From Candidatus Borrarchaeum weybense (GTDB lineage Archaea; Asgardarchaeota; Sifarchaeia; Borrarchaeales; Borrarchaeaceae): a stretch of 64,000 bases of DNA. The translations under genes were made by a program, and so were the position numbers. Location of the stretch: the NCBI GenBank assembly GCA_019057385.1, contig JAHQJS010000007.1:711685-775684 (forward strand), in the 5' to 3' direction. How positions within the stretch are numbered: position 1 is the stretch's first letter; each line of letters begins with the position of its first letter. A model generated the notes under the pieces. The model was not told where the DNA came from, did no database searches, and saw only the letters and a list, made by a program, of their open reading frames with translations. Positions 27,269 through 36,518 of the stretch are shown here, piece after piece.

Positions 27269-28102
27269 CTAATATTCAAGCCTTATTCCAACTCCTACTT
27301 CATTAAGTTCTATGACTTTAGACATTGCTATTTTTGAGTTTAAATCCGTACAATGACAGGCATGTACTTTTTCAGGTTTCAATTCTTTTAGGTATTCTAA
27401 TGTTCCTTTTAATTGTTCTTCTGAAGGATTAAGTAGATGAAATCCACCTATTATATCAATTACTCTATCTTCTTCACAAATCTTTCTAGCATACTCAATA
27501 ATATTGCAGATTCCGGCATGAGAGCAACCTGTAATAATCACTAAACCTTCTCGTGATTTATAAACTATGGCGGAATCATCCATTAAATAATCGTCTTCTA
27601 GGGAAGATCCTAGAATTCTACCAATTGGGCTTTTCGCTTCAAAATCATTTGTTCGTTCTATCTGTCCAAGAAAAACTATGTTGTCTGTTAACCATACAGG
27701 ACTTTTACTTAATTCAAGATTAAAATGGTTAGCTAATTTTTCTTCAGAAATAATAGATCCAATTTCTTTCAAACCGTTTATTGTTCTCGTTGAAAATGTC
27801 AAAGGATGAGCAACAAGCATTGGCTTTACGTAACTAATATTTTCGATCTCCGCCTCTGTGTAAAGTTGCACGAGAGGAACTAAACCCCAGGTATGATCCA
27901 TATGCCCATGAGAAAGAACTATGAAATCGATGTCCAACAGATCGATTTTCATTTTTTGTGCATTCTTAATAAACGCATCTGAATATCCTACATCAAACAG
28001 AATTTTTTTGTTTCCATCTTCAATAAAATATGATACAGCAGGCTCGCCGTAGAAATATCGATCTATTAAAGTATTATTATCCACAAGAACTGTTAATTTC
28101 AT
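27269..28102 (-). CDS. metallo-beta-lactamase-fold hydrolase (COG1237-like)
   Basis: 277 residues from an ATG six bases after GAGGAG. Metal ligands: SHGHMDHTWG (HxHxDH) near residue 60, the GCSHAGICN segment near 195, and a final CHCTD. It resembles the archaeal group annotated as dihydropterin-aminobenzene phosphate synthase-like (COG1237), which is linked to tetrahydromethanopterin biosynthesis in methanogens. The actual substrate is not determined by sequence. Divergent from the P-type ATPase gene. Confidence 0.82.
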   Translation of the reverse strand: MKLTVLVDNNTLIDRYFYGEPAVSYFIEDGNKKILFDVGYSDAFIKNAQKMKIDLLDIDFIVLSHGHMDHTWGLVPLVQLYTEAEIENISYVKPMLVAHPLTFSTRTINGLKEIGSIISEEKLANHFNLELSKSPVWLTDNIVFLGQIERTNDFEAKSPIGRILGSSLEDDYLMDDSAIVYKSREGLVIITGCSHAGICNIIEYARKICEEDRVIDIIGGFHLLNPSEEQLKGTLEYLKELKPEKVHACHCTDLNSKIAMSKVIELNEVGVGIRLEY

Positions 28103-28203
28103 TGTGTTCTCCTCAATAGTAACATTGAAATTAACTATATAACTTAAGATCCCTCCCATAGAGAACGATTAAAATATTATAATTAAAAGTAGGCGGAATC
28201 CGA

Positions 28204-31041
28204 ATGAGTGCTGTTTCAGGCGATTCAAAGGGACAGTTATCATATGAAGAATGTCTAGAGGTATTGGGTGAAGATATAAATGGACTCACAGAAACTGAAG
28301 CAGGCTCCCGGCTTGCACAATACGGATTTAATAAATTAACAGAGGAAGAGGAAAAAAATCCGATCTTCATGTTTATTGCGCAGTTTAAGTCGCCCCTCGT
28401 TTACGTATTAATCTTTGCAGCCGTATTATCGCTTTTTATGGAAGAATTAATTGATTTTTTTGTAATTTTGGCTATTTTGTTCGCAAATGCGGTAATTGGA
28501 TTTACACAGGAATGGAAAAGTGAAAAAACCATACGCGCGATCCATTCATTGATTGAGGATAAAGCGATAGTAATTCGAGATGGTGATGAAATAGAAATTC
28601 CTGCAGAAAATGTTGTTCCAGGAGATATAATGCTACTTTCCGCGGGCCAAAAAGTTCCTGCTGATGCAAGAATTCTATTCGAAAGAAATCTGCATGTAGA
28701 CGAGAGTTTGCTGACTGGGGAAAGCGTCCCCATAAAGAAAGATACTGTATGTCTAATCGAGGATCCATACTACTATGAGCAAGTCAACATGGTATTTTCG
28801 GGCTCTTTTGTTACCGAAGGTCGAGCTAGAGTCATCGTTACCGCCACAGGCGATAATACAGAATTAGGGAAGATTCACAAAGAACTTCAGGGAATTCAGG
28901 AGAAACCATCTCCGATGGCAATTCGTACAAAACGCCTTAGTTTATTTTTCCTCGGTCTTGCATTGTCATTTGTCGGTTTAGTAATTGGATTAGGACTCTA
29001 TCGGGGACTTGAGGGGGCAGAACTTGCACTCTTAGCACTCGCTAGTCTCGTGTCAGCGATCCCTGAAGGATTATTAGCGGTTCTCACCATCGTTTTAGCT
29101 ATAGGCATAACTAGACTCGCACGACAAAATGTAATTGTAAGAAACTTAGGAACAGTTGAAACACTCGGCATCACGAATGTAATTTGCTCAGACAAGACTG
29201 GTACACTCACTAAAAACGAGATGATGGTTCGTCGAATTTATACGAAAGGACAAATCTATGAGGCAAACGGAAGCGGATATGACCCACTTAGTGGTGGAAT
29301 TTATCTTGAGGGCTATGGACCAGAAGGATGCCTACGTTCTCCAGGTTTTTGTTACCCTGAAGAAGCAGCGCCTCCAGGGGCATACGAGCCAATTAATAAA
29401 GATACTTTGAAACAATATCCTGACTTAGAAAGATTGTTGATATACATGGCTTTAGCTAACGATGCTGAAGTATATGCCGAATGTGAAGGAGGAGGACGCT
29501 GTACTGTGGTGGAGAAACATGATGCACCACACTTTTGGCGAGTTAAAGGCTCACCTACTGAGGCAGCATTGATTGTAGCACTCGAAAAAATTGGTTTACA
29601 TAAGCATATACTCGACGAAATGTGGCCACGCATTGCTGAAATTCCGTTTTCTAGCGCAAGGAAATACATGTCAACTCTCCATGAGCTTGGCCCTATGATG
29701 TATGATGGGAGAGAAAATGGGAGAGAATTTGAAAACAAGAACCTAGTAATCGTTAAAGGTGCACCTGAAGCCCTACAAAATTTCGCTAAAGAAATGCCAG
29801 CTAAATGCCAAGCTATTGTAGATGAATATGCCTCACAAGGTCTACGAATACTGGCTTGCGCAGCTAAATATGTACCAACCAACGTGCGTCAAATTACAAA
29901 AGATGATCTTGAAGGGATAGAGTTTGTTGGGTTGGTCGGTATAAATGACCCACCACGAGAAGAGGTTCGTGATTACATCGAAAGAAGTAAGCTAGCAGGA
30001 ATTTCTGTTAAGATGATTACTGGTGATAACGAACTAACGGCAAACGCTATCGCTGAAGAGATTGGTCTAATAAATCCAGATTCTGGTGGTAAAGCTTCAT
30101 TCAGAGGCGATAGTTTAGATCAAATGAATGATGAAGAATTGAAACAAGTTGTTACTGAAGCCAAGGTGTTTTCTCGAACGAATCCGATACACAAATTACG
30201 AATTGTTAAAGCACTTCAGGAACAGGGTTCTATCGTTGCAATGACAGGAGATGGAATAAATGACAGTCCAGCGCTAAAACAAGCTGACATAGGAATTGCA
30301 ATGGGGATTACAGGTACCGATATTGCTAAAGAAGCTGCTGATGTCGTTTTGCAAGATGAAAAATTTGAGGCTGTTGTTGACGGCATAGACCAAGGGCGGC
30401 ATATTTTTAATAATTTCAGGCGTGTTGCGCTCTATCTACTTTCGACTAATATAGGAGAACTTTTGCTCCTCATTTTAACTTTAGCGATCTTTCTCCATCC
30501 TGTTTTACTTCTGCCCATTCAAATTCTTTGGATCAACCTTGCGACTGACGGATTTCTGGATATTTCACTTGCTATGGAGCCAAAGGAGGAAGGACTTCTA
30601 GATAGACCGCCAAGATCGCTTGATCAGCGGATATTATCACGGGATACTGTCAAATTGGGAATTTTCTACGCATTAATAATGGTAGTGGGTAGTCTAATGG
30701 TTTATTTTTATCTTATATTCCAAGATACTCCTGCAGCGAAAATAAGAACCGCAATTTTTGTAGTTTTGATTATTTTCCAGTGGTTTAATGCTTTCAATTG
30801 TCGATCGCATAATAAATCGGTATTCTCAGTAGGAGTCTTTAAGAACAAGACGCTGTGGGTTTTTCTGGTTATTGACATACTTCTTGTCGCTATTTTATTC
30901 ATCGTACCTCCATTAACACTTGCATTTGACATAGTACCGCTTGGAATCATGGAGTGGGTTATTATTGCACTTATTGGCTCTAGTATTTGGATCATCGACG
31001 AGATTAGAAAAACGCTTCAATTATTTACAGTGCAAGATTGA
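28204..31041 (+). CDS. P-type Ca2+ (or Mn2+) transporting ATPase, SERCA/PMCA-like
   Basis: 945 residues. An N-terminal cation-ATPase domain, LTGES actuator motif, CSDKTGTLTKNEM phosphorylation site near residue 330, and MTGDGINDSPALKQADIGIAMG hinge near 680. Ca-site residues match SERCA: Pro-Glu-Gly-Leu in helix M4 near 287, Asn-x-x-Glu in M5 (NIGELLL) near 749, and Asn-Leu-x-Thr-Asp in M6 near 778. This predicts Ca2+ export across the cell membrane. The nucleotide domain has an unusual Cys- and Gly-rich insert (GPEGCLRSPGFCYPEEAAPPG). Expressed from its own start. Confidence 0.93.
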   Translation: MSAVSGDSKGQLSYEECLEVLGEDINGLTETEAGSRLAQYGFNKLTEEEEKNPIFMFIAQFKSPLVYVLIFAAVLSLFMEELIDFFVILAILFANAVIGFTQEWKSEKTIRAIHSLIEDKAIVIRDGDEIEIPAENVVPGDIMLLSAGQKVPADARILFERNLHVDESLLTGESVPIKKDTVCLIEDPYYYEQVNMVFSGSFVTEGRARVIVTATGDNTELGKIHKELQGIQEKPSPMAIRTKRLSLFFLGLALSFVGLVIGLGLYRGLEGAELALLALASLVSAIPEGLLAVLTIVLAIGITRLARQNVIVRNLGTVETLGITNVICSDKTGTLTKNEMMVRRIYTKGQIYEANGSGYDPLSGGIYLEGYGPEGCLRSPGFCYPEEAAPPGAYEPINKDTLKQYPDLERLLIYMALANDAEVYAECEGGGRCTVVEKHDAPHFWRVKGSPTEAALIVALEKIGLHKHILDEMWPRIAEIPFSSARKYMSTLHELGPMMYDGRENGREFENKNLVIVKGAPEALQNFAKEMPAKCQAIVDEYASQGLRILACAAKYVPTNVRQITKDDLEGIEFVGLVGINDPPREEVRDYIERSKLAGISVKMITGDNELTANAIAEEIGLINPDSGGKASFRGDSLDQMNDEELKQVVTEAKVFSRTNPIHKLRIVKALQEQGSIVAMTGDGINDSPALKQADIGIAMGITGTDIAKEAADVVLQDEKFEAVVDGIDQGRHIFNNFRRVALYLLSTNIGELLLLILTLAIFLHPVLLLPIQILWINLATDGFLDISLAMEPKEEGLLDRPPRSLDQRILSRDTVKLGIFYALIMVVGSLMVYFYLIFQDTPAAKIRTAIFVVLIIFQWFNAFNCRSHNKSVFSVGVFKNKTLWVFLVIDILLVAILFIVPPLTLAFDIVPLGIMEWVIIALIGSSIWIIDEIRKTLQLFTVQD

Positions 31042-31109
31042 TTTTCTAGATGTCTGAAAAAAATATATTTTCAAAGAGTAGTAGTAAATCCATTAGAAGG
31101 AGTTATTTA

Positions 31110-31239
31110 ATGCAATCGAGATTAAATGAACGAATAAGTAAAGTTATCAAAACTGCAATCCTTCATCGTGCTTTTTACTGAAGAAGAGATGTTGAGAAAA
31201 GGTATTGAATTCATAATGTTCGTACTAAATTACCGATAA
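31110..31239 (+). pseudogene. small ORF broken by a one-base insertion in a T-run
   Basis: After GAAGGAG and an ATG, the frame reads MQSRLNERISKVIKTAILHR and stops shortly after in a run of five T. Removing one T continues as AFTEEEMLRKGIEFIMFVLNYR to a stop. The 42-residue product has no family assignment. Either a sequencing/assembly error in the homopolymer or a fresh frameshift. Confidence 0.4.
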
Positions 31240-31292
31240 GGCGTAAGGGTTAAGGATGATCTATACTAGAAACAACTGAAAAGGTGGTATAA

Positions 31293-31697
31293 ATGCAGAT
31301 AAAGATATTCTTCTATGCTTTAGGAATCTGGGTATTGTTACTTTTTCTTGCAATTAGTAACGCGTTAATTAGAGAATCAGTTTATGCGCCTATAGTTGGC
31401 TCATATGGGGGACATGTGATTTCTACAATAATAGCAATATTGTATACTCTGATCATTACATATCTATTCGTTGTATATTTAAGAGCAGACGTAACAAGGA
31501 TCGATCTTTTGTTGATTGGTGCTTTTTGGCTGATTATAACAATTCTATTTGAGCTTAGTTTCGGTCATTATGTAATGGGGCATCCCTGGAGCTATTTATT
31601 TGCAGATTATAACATTCTTAAGGGAAGAGTATGGAGTGTTTATTTATTTGTTGTGTTTACAGCACCATCGTTATGGGGGTTTTTTCTAGGAGTATAA
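31293..31697 (+). CDS. small four-helix membrane protein
   Basis: 134 residues with four predicted transmembrane helices (FFYALGIWVLLLFLAIS, ISTIIAILYTLIITYLFVVY, LLLIGAFWLIITILFELSF, VYLFVVFTAPSLWGFFLGV). A conserved-looking FELSFGHYVMGHPW loop contains two His. The ATG lies eight bases after AAAGGTG. Family not recognised. Confidence 0.6.
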   Translation: MQIKIFFYALGIWVLLLFLAISNALIRESVYAPIVGSYGGHVISTIIAILYTLIITYLFVVYLRADVTRIDLLLIGAFWLIITILFELSFGHYVMGHPWSYLFADYNILKGRVWSVYLFVVFTAPSLWGFFLGV

Positions 31698-31783
31698 ACT
31701 AATATCTAAGATGAAATAAATTAGTTATAAAAATAAAGATGTCCATATAAAAATCATAAAATAAGTAAATTGGTGATGAAATA

Positions 31784-32134
31784 ATGTTCCAACCTTATTG
31801 GTTTCCGTTTTTCTTTATCCCCTTCATGGCAGCAATTTTCATCGTGGTCATCCTTTTAGCTGTATGGGTGTACAGAGATGCTGAAAAGAGAGGAGAGAGC
31901 GGTATATTGTGGTTAATCATTGTATTAATCACTGGGATAATCGGCTTGATAATTTGGTTGATTGTTCGAGGTGATAAGCCAGTGATTTCATCAGAACCGA
32001 CTACAAAAGTACCTCCACCCCCCCAGGCAGTACAGGCTACTCAGACAACTGGCGCCCAGTTTTGTCCAAATTGTGGCGCAAGTATCCAACCTAATTCGGT
32101 TTTCTGCGCAAACTGCGGGGCAAGTCTAGAGTAG
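31784..32134 (+). CDS. two-helix membrane protein with C-terminal zinc ribbon
   Basis: 116 residues. Two membrane helices flank an invariant charged hairpin (VWVYRDAEKRGESG), followed by a second helix (LWLIIVLITGIIGLIIWLIVRG), a Pro-rich linker, and a C-terminal double CxxC zinc ribbon (FCPNCGAS ... FCANCGAS). The membrane part is almost identical to the gene at 40751-40984, which lacks the ribbon. The membrane hairpin resembles phospholipase-D-nuclease-N-like or DUF-type hairpins in other prokaryotes. Confidence 0.7.
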   Translation: MFQPYWFPFFFIPFMAAIFIVVILLAVWVYRDAEKRGESGILWLIIVLITGIIGLIIWLIVRGDKPVISSEPTTKVPPPPQAVQATQTTGAQFCPNCGASIQPNSVFCANCGASLE

Positions 32135-32267
32135 ATAAATAGACTACATGTGTCGCAAACAACAACTTTATATGACATAATCAAGAGATATGTAGCCACA
32201 CACTCCTTTTTATTATTTAAGAGTTTAACTAATCATTTTAACACATGGGAGCTTAGGAGGTATAAGC

Positions 32268-33206
32268 ATGACCGAAGAAATATGGTTTGGATATCATCTA
32301 CCACCTGAGGGGACTGGTTTTGAGGGAATGAAAAATGCCTGCCTAACAGCAGAAAAGATAGGACTTGATCTCTTCACAATTACAGATCACTTTATGAATA
32401 TGGCAAACCCAATGGGAGAAGAGAACCATCCTCTTGAGTGTTGGACTCTGCTCGGAGCACTTGCCGCGATAACTAATAAGATTAGATTAGGCCCCTTAGT
32501 ATCCTGTTATAGTTATAGAGCACCAACATTGTTAGGGAAAATTGCCACTACTGTCGACGTTATCAGCAATGGAAGACTCGTAATGGGACTAGGGGCAGGA
32601 TGGAACGAACCCGAATTCAAAGGGTTTTATGGAAGATTTCCTCCTACGAAAGAACGCCTACAAGGCTTCGAAGACACTCTTGCCATCGTTTATTCAATGT
32701 TTAAAAATAAACACACGACATACAGGGGCAAAGCGTTCTCTACAGAAAATACATTGAACAGTCCACGACCAATTCAAGAACATATACCATTGATGATAGG
32801 TGCTTTTGGGGAGAAAATGATTAGATTAGCGACACAGTACGCCGACATTATTCATTGCATGTTTGATCCAAGCCCAGAATATTTAGCCCAACAAAAGCAA
32901 AAGATAATAACTGGATGTGAAAAAACAGGAAGAAATCCCTAGGAGATTCGAATAGGATCAGGATATACCATCTGGTTGGATCCAACTGAAGAAGAGACCA
33001 ATCAGCGAGTCAAAAGACTGCAAGTAAGGATGAACATACCAGAAGAAACAGCAAGACAAATTGTTGCAAATGCCCCCTCGACACCAGAAGCACATATAGA
33101 AACAATTCAGAAAGCAATTGAGGACGGAATAACAGTTTTCACACTCATGGGGTCACCAACCCTGTTAAAAACATTTGCCGAACAAGTTTTATTAAAACTA
33201 AAATAA
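32268..33206 (+). pseudogene. F420-type luciferase-like (LLM) oxidoreductase interrupted by one in-frame TAG
   Basis: Two frames in the same phase. The first 224 codons match LLM flavin/F420 oxidoreductases (FTITDHFMN, AAITNKIRLGPLVSC, NGRLVMGLGAGWNEPEFKGF). A TAG at 32940 ends it, and the frame continues in phase with EIRIGSGYTIWLDPTEEETN to a stop at 33206. Joined, the product is about 312 residues, a normal length. TAG GAG in place of GAG GAG would be one base change. So either a recent nonsense mutation or a read-through codon; pyrrolysine cannot be judged without the tRNA. AGGAGG precedes the ATG. Confidence 0.75.
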
Positions 33207-33252
33207 TCATATTCAGCAAAGCGTAGTAGTCCAAACACGAGAAAATAAAATC

Positions 33253-33593
33253 TCAGATAAAACTAACCAATTTCTGTTCTACCATATTTAAATCTCTTTT
33301 TCTCCTATAGACAGGTACATCATTTTCACGGTAAGCTGCTAGGTTTTCCTCAAAAGTTTTTTTCGGATTGATATAGAAAATACCTAAAGGATACTTTCCT
33401 TTTTCTGTTGCTCTTCTAAAAGCCTCTACTCTATCATAAGGGTCATGTGAACCGTTAAGATAATAGGTGTTCTCTTGAAACCATTTATACGCGTTAAGAG
33501 TTGTTCAATAGTAGCAATCCCCTGTCCAGCCGCACCACAGATTACAATTGAAATATCATCCTTTTTATTAACGGAAAAAGAAGAGGTTTTCAT
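33253..33593 (-). pseudogene. KorA-KorB deletion remnant (2-oxoacid:ferredoxin oxidoreductase)
   Basis: The first ~35 residues match the N-terminus of a 2-oxoacid:ferredoxin oxidoreductase alpha subunit ([21 protein letters not shown]). The frame then shifts directly into the C-terminus of the beta subunit: [49 protein letters not shown]. All sequence between, more than 1.5 kb in an intact operon, is missing. This is the scar of an internal deletion that fused the ends of a korAB operon. It fills the gap between the oxidoreductase and the amidohydrolase. Confidence 0.75.
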
Positions 33594-33763
33594 AGAAAAA
33601 TATAACCCATACCTGTGTTTAAAAAAAACTTGTGTTTAAAGAATATTCCTTTTGAATGCTACAGATTTCTAAGAACATACAATTAAATATAAAAACTTTA
33701 TAGAGATGATAATTAATCCTAATGTTCTTTTCACGATTCGTATAAGAAAGAGGAGGTAATTTA

Positions 33764-34909
33764 ATGTTAGATTTATCGGAGTTCCCAGTAATTGACGACC
33801 ATGCTCATATGTTTGGCCCAGATGCTAAAGATGCCAACCCATTAAGAAGTTTTACGATGCTAGAACATCCGAAAGACATAGAACATCAGCTTCTTTATCA
33901 TTGTGCAGCTCGTGCACTCGCGAAATTATATGGATGCACACCTGACGAAGAAGAGATTTTCAAACTTAGGAAAGCGAAAGCTCAAAATAACTTCGAGGAA
34001 TTTGTCGCTGATATTTTCCAGAAAGCAAATATTGAGGCACTTATCGTTGATCCAGGTTATCCACCCACGATTACTGTAGAAGAATTCCAAGAAATCGTTC
34101 CTGTTAAGGTATATTCAGTTCAGCGAATTGATGAACATCTATTTGATGAGGTTATGGAAGAATCCAACACTTTTGATGAGTTATTGGACACCTTCTATGA
34201 ACAATTAGATCAATGGTTTAAGAAAAAAGACGTTGTAGGCTTGAAAACGATCACAGCCTACATAACAGGTCTCAATATCCCAAGAATCGATCGTGATCGT
34301 GCAGAAGAGATTTTCAAAGAGTTCCAGAAAGACAAAAAACGTTGGATTGTCGAATTTGGTTTCGGGCAAAAGCATTATATTGGACCTTTTAAAATGCGGA
34401 TGTTTCTGTTCTGGGAAGCCTTAGCCAAGTGTGCAGAGAAAAATGTACCGTTCCAAATCCATACTGGTGATGGCGATATGGATATGAAGGACATGAAAGA
34501 AGCAAGCGCTCTCCTTCTCCAAAAGAGTGTTTTAAACGACGAAATAGCAAAACAGGTGGAACTTGTCCTAGTCCATAGTAGCTATCCAGAAGTGGAGTTT
34601 GCTAGTTATCTTAGTTATGTATATACGAACGTCCATATCGACCTCTCGCATCTAAACCCTTTTCTGAATGTACTCGTTGGTCGAAAAATTGAGGAAGCAT
34701 TTATGTGGACTCCTTTTAGCCGTATTTTGTTCGGAACGGATGCATATGGTATTCCTGAGTTCTATTGGTTTGGAGTGATGAACTTCAAGAAAGAATTAGA
34801 AAGAGTTCTTGGTTATTTAGTAGCTAGAGATGCACTTGATGAGGACTATGCGTATAAGGCTGCCGGAATGATCCTATCGGAAAACGCGAAAAAACTTTAC
34901 AGTCTATGA
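33764..34909 (+). CDS. amidohydrolase-family TIM-barrel protein
   Basis: 381 residues. Metal-ligand motifs: DDHAHMF (HxH) near residue 13, the QIHTGDGD strand near 235, HSSYP near 270, and the conserved late Asp in ILFGTDAYGIPEFYW near 325. It belongs to the amidohydrolase-2 group (COG2159), which includes decarboxylases and the N-terminal domain of FluG-like proteins. Substrate not predictable. GAGGAGG is seven bases upstream of the ATG. Confidence 0.82.
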   Translation: MLDLSEFPVIDDHAHMFGPDAKDANPLRSFTMLEHPKDIEHQLLYHCAARALAKLYGCTPDEEEIFKLRKAKAQNNFEEFVADIFQKANIEALIVDPGYPPTITVEEFQEIVPVKVYSVQRIDEHLFDEVMEESNTFDELLDTFYEQLDQWFKKKDVVGLKTITAYITGLNIPRIDRDRAEEIFKEFQKDKKRWIVEFGFGQKHYIGPFKMRMFLFWEALAKCAEKNVPFQIHTGDGDMDMKDMKEASALLLQKSVLNDEIAKQVELVLVHSSYPEVEFASYLSYVYTNVHIDLSHLNPFLNVLVGRKIEEAFMWTPFSRILFGTDAYGIPEFYWFGVMNFKKELERVLGYLVARDALDEDYAYKAAGMILSENAKKLYSL

Positions 34910-34937
34910 ATTTTGCATAGGAACTTTGTCAATCAAT

Positions 34938-35057
34938 TTATTTTTTTTCATCTCCTTTGCACTCCTGGAAAAACGCTGGTTTTTGATTAATTGGACCTCA
35001 CTTTGAGCCAGATACAAGTATGACTCTATTTGGAAAGCCTATATCAATGCCAATCTT
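34938..35057 (-). pseudogene. possible TnpB (RuvC-I) relic
   Basis: The minus strand reads KIGIDIGFPNRVILVSGSK, then a stop, then GPINQKPAFFQ. The GIDIG strand followed by a Gly-Ser turn and an NPxFF-like segment resembles the first RuvC motif of TnpB nucleases. It lies outside the right end of the element at 35182-35377, so it belongs to an older insertion. Short match, low certainty. Confidence 0.4.
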
Positions 35058-35181
35058 AGGCTGAAACGGCTAATAAAATCGAAAATGCAATTTCTGCTAC
35101 AATTGCTGAAGGAAAATATGTCACATACGATTAAAAGCCTCCAGAAAAAAAAAGATGAAGCAGTGGGCACAAAAGAATACA

Positions 35182-35377
35182 GTGAGCTACCTCGTGCTAA
35201 AGCCTCGAGGCTTCCTGCTTCAACGACGGACTCGATCCCCTTGTGGGTTACGGAGGTCTTATCTCCACAGGCTTAACATCCCTACGCCCCGTAGGTACTA
35301 TAATTGGTTTCATAAAAAACTATATAAACATCACGCAATTCATCACCACGCTAAAGCAGTGGTGCTTTCTTGCTTGG
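35182..35377 (-). mobile_element. non-autonomous IS200/IS605-family element, omega-RNA-like
   Basis: Read on the minus strand: CCAAGCAAGAAAGC and a CACCAC/GTGGTG hairpin, then GATGAATTGCG at the left end. The right end starts at CTACGGGGCGTAGG, includes GATGTTAAGCCTGTGGAG and closes with GCAGGAAGCC, hairpin, GAGGTAGCTCAC. About 119 bases at the right end are ~96% identical to 41590-41708 (five differences). No transposase frame fits in its 196 bases. It ends 30 bases before the start of the MIT-like gene. Confidence 0.8.
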
Positions 35378-35407
35378 TTATCAGTAATGCAGTGATTTCA
35401 CATATTG

Positions 35408-36508
35408 ATGAACAATAGCAATATGAACAATTCGGAAATAATTGAGTTTACTTCTTCCTTCAAAATGAAAAAAGATAGGTATAAGAAGGATAGTGCGTCA
35501 GATATCAGTGATATATGGAGTTCGATGTCTTTGACGAGCGAGCATGTTATTCATCAGTTATTTAAAACTGCTGCTGATTATGCCAAAAAAGCTGTGGAGC
35601 TTGATCGCGCAAATCAGTTTGAGCAGGCCAAAACGCTGTATATAGCTGCAGCGGAGCATTTACAGCGAATCCTCGACCTAGAACAAAATGAAAAAATGAG
35701 AAACATGTATTTTCGCAAAGCTAAGCTATATCTAATACGAGCAAAAGAAATACGAGAACTATTAAGAGGTCCAATAGAAGAGGAAGAAGAAGCAAAGATA
35801 GATGAAGCAGAAGAGATTTTGCCAAGTGTTACTAAAACGGGCGAAGTCTCGGATGAAATTTTACCAAGTATGAGTGACATAACTGAAGAGAAACCAGCTG
35901 CACCAATCTCTGGTGATGTTCACGTTGACTCTCAAGCTCAGGAAATTAGCGATTTAATCTACGAAGCGTTTGAGATTAAAAAGCAGTTAAAAGAAAAAAT
36001 GAATGAATACAATATAGATGATCCAATTACCTTAAAATTGGCTTTAACTGAATTGCAAGACCAAGAGTTAGAAGTTCATCCTACTTATGAAGATTATCTT
36101 TCTATTCAGTCTTTAGAATACTATTTCAAAGAAATACTCTTTAAGTTAGACATCTTTTTAGCAGAATTGAAGGAAAAACCAATTACAGAACAGTTAGAGA
36201 GAGAGTCAATTAAAGATCGATATAATGAATTTGGGAGTATTATAACCTCTGAAGTTTCAGATCTATTGAAAGACGCTCCATCGATCTTTATAGATCGGAT
36301 TGAAATAGTGTTTATTGACAACTCGCAGCTTAAGATTTATTATCCTACAGATTTAGAATATTCTTTTTATTGGTCCAAAGGCGAAGAGATGTTTAATGTA
36401 AATGATACTGTTCCGAATACTATTGCAAGTCCTGAAATTACGCCGAAAGAAAATATTATAAATTTCTTGAACGAATTACGTAATAGAATTGTAATACCTC
36501 CAAAATAG
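35408..36508 (+). CDS. MIT-like domain protein, partner of a P-loop NTPase
   Basis: 366 residues. Residues ~50-120 read as an MIT (microtubule interacting and trafficking) three-helix domain: KTAADYAKKAVELDRANQF, then EQAKTLYIAAAEHLQRIL, then a third helix with KAKLYLIRAKEIREL. An acidic, disordered linker follows (EEEEEAKIDEAEEI), then a mostly helical C-terminal domain. MIT domains recruit ESCRT-III tails in eukaryotes and occur in Asgard Vps4; this protein has no AAA domain. The stop lies ten bases before the next start, so the two form an operon. The gene may instead start with the TTG at 35405. Confidence 0.65.
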   Translation: MNNSNMNNSEIIEFTSSFKMKKDRYKKDSASDISDIWSSMSLTSEHVIHQLFKTAADYAKKAVELDRANQFEQAKTLYIAAAEHLQRILDLEQNEKMRNMYFRKAKLYLIRAKEIRELLRGPIEEEEEAKIDEAEEILPSVTKTGEVSDEILPSMSDITEEKPAAPISGDVHVDSQAQEISDLIYEAFEIKKQLKEKMNEYNIDDPITLKLALTELQDQELEVHPTYEDYLSIQSLEYYFKEILFKLDIFLAELKEKPITEQLERESIKDRYNEFGSIITSEVSDLLKDAPSIFIDRIEIVFIDNSQLKIYYPTDLEYSFYWSKGEEMFNVNDTVPNTIASPEITPKENIINFLNELRNRIVIPPK

Positions 36509-36518
36509 GAGGCATTTC

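Noticed and set aside
29352..29882. 176-residue frame antisense to the P-type ATPase
   Set aside because: Entirely inside a strongly supported gene on the other strand; its frame is a shadow of codon bias.
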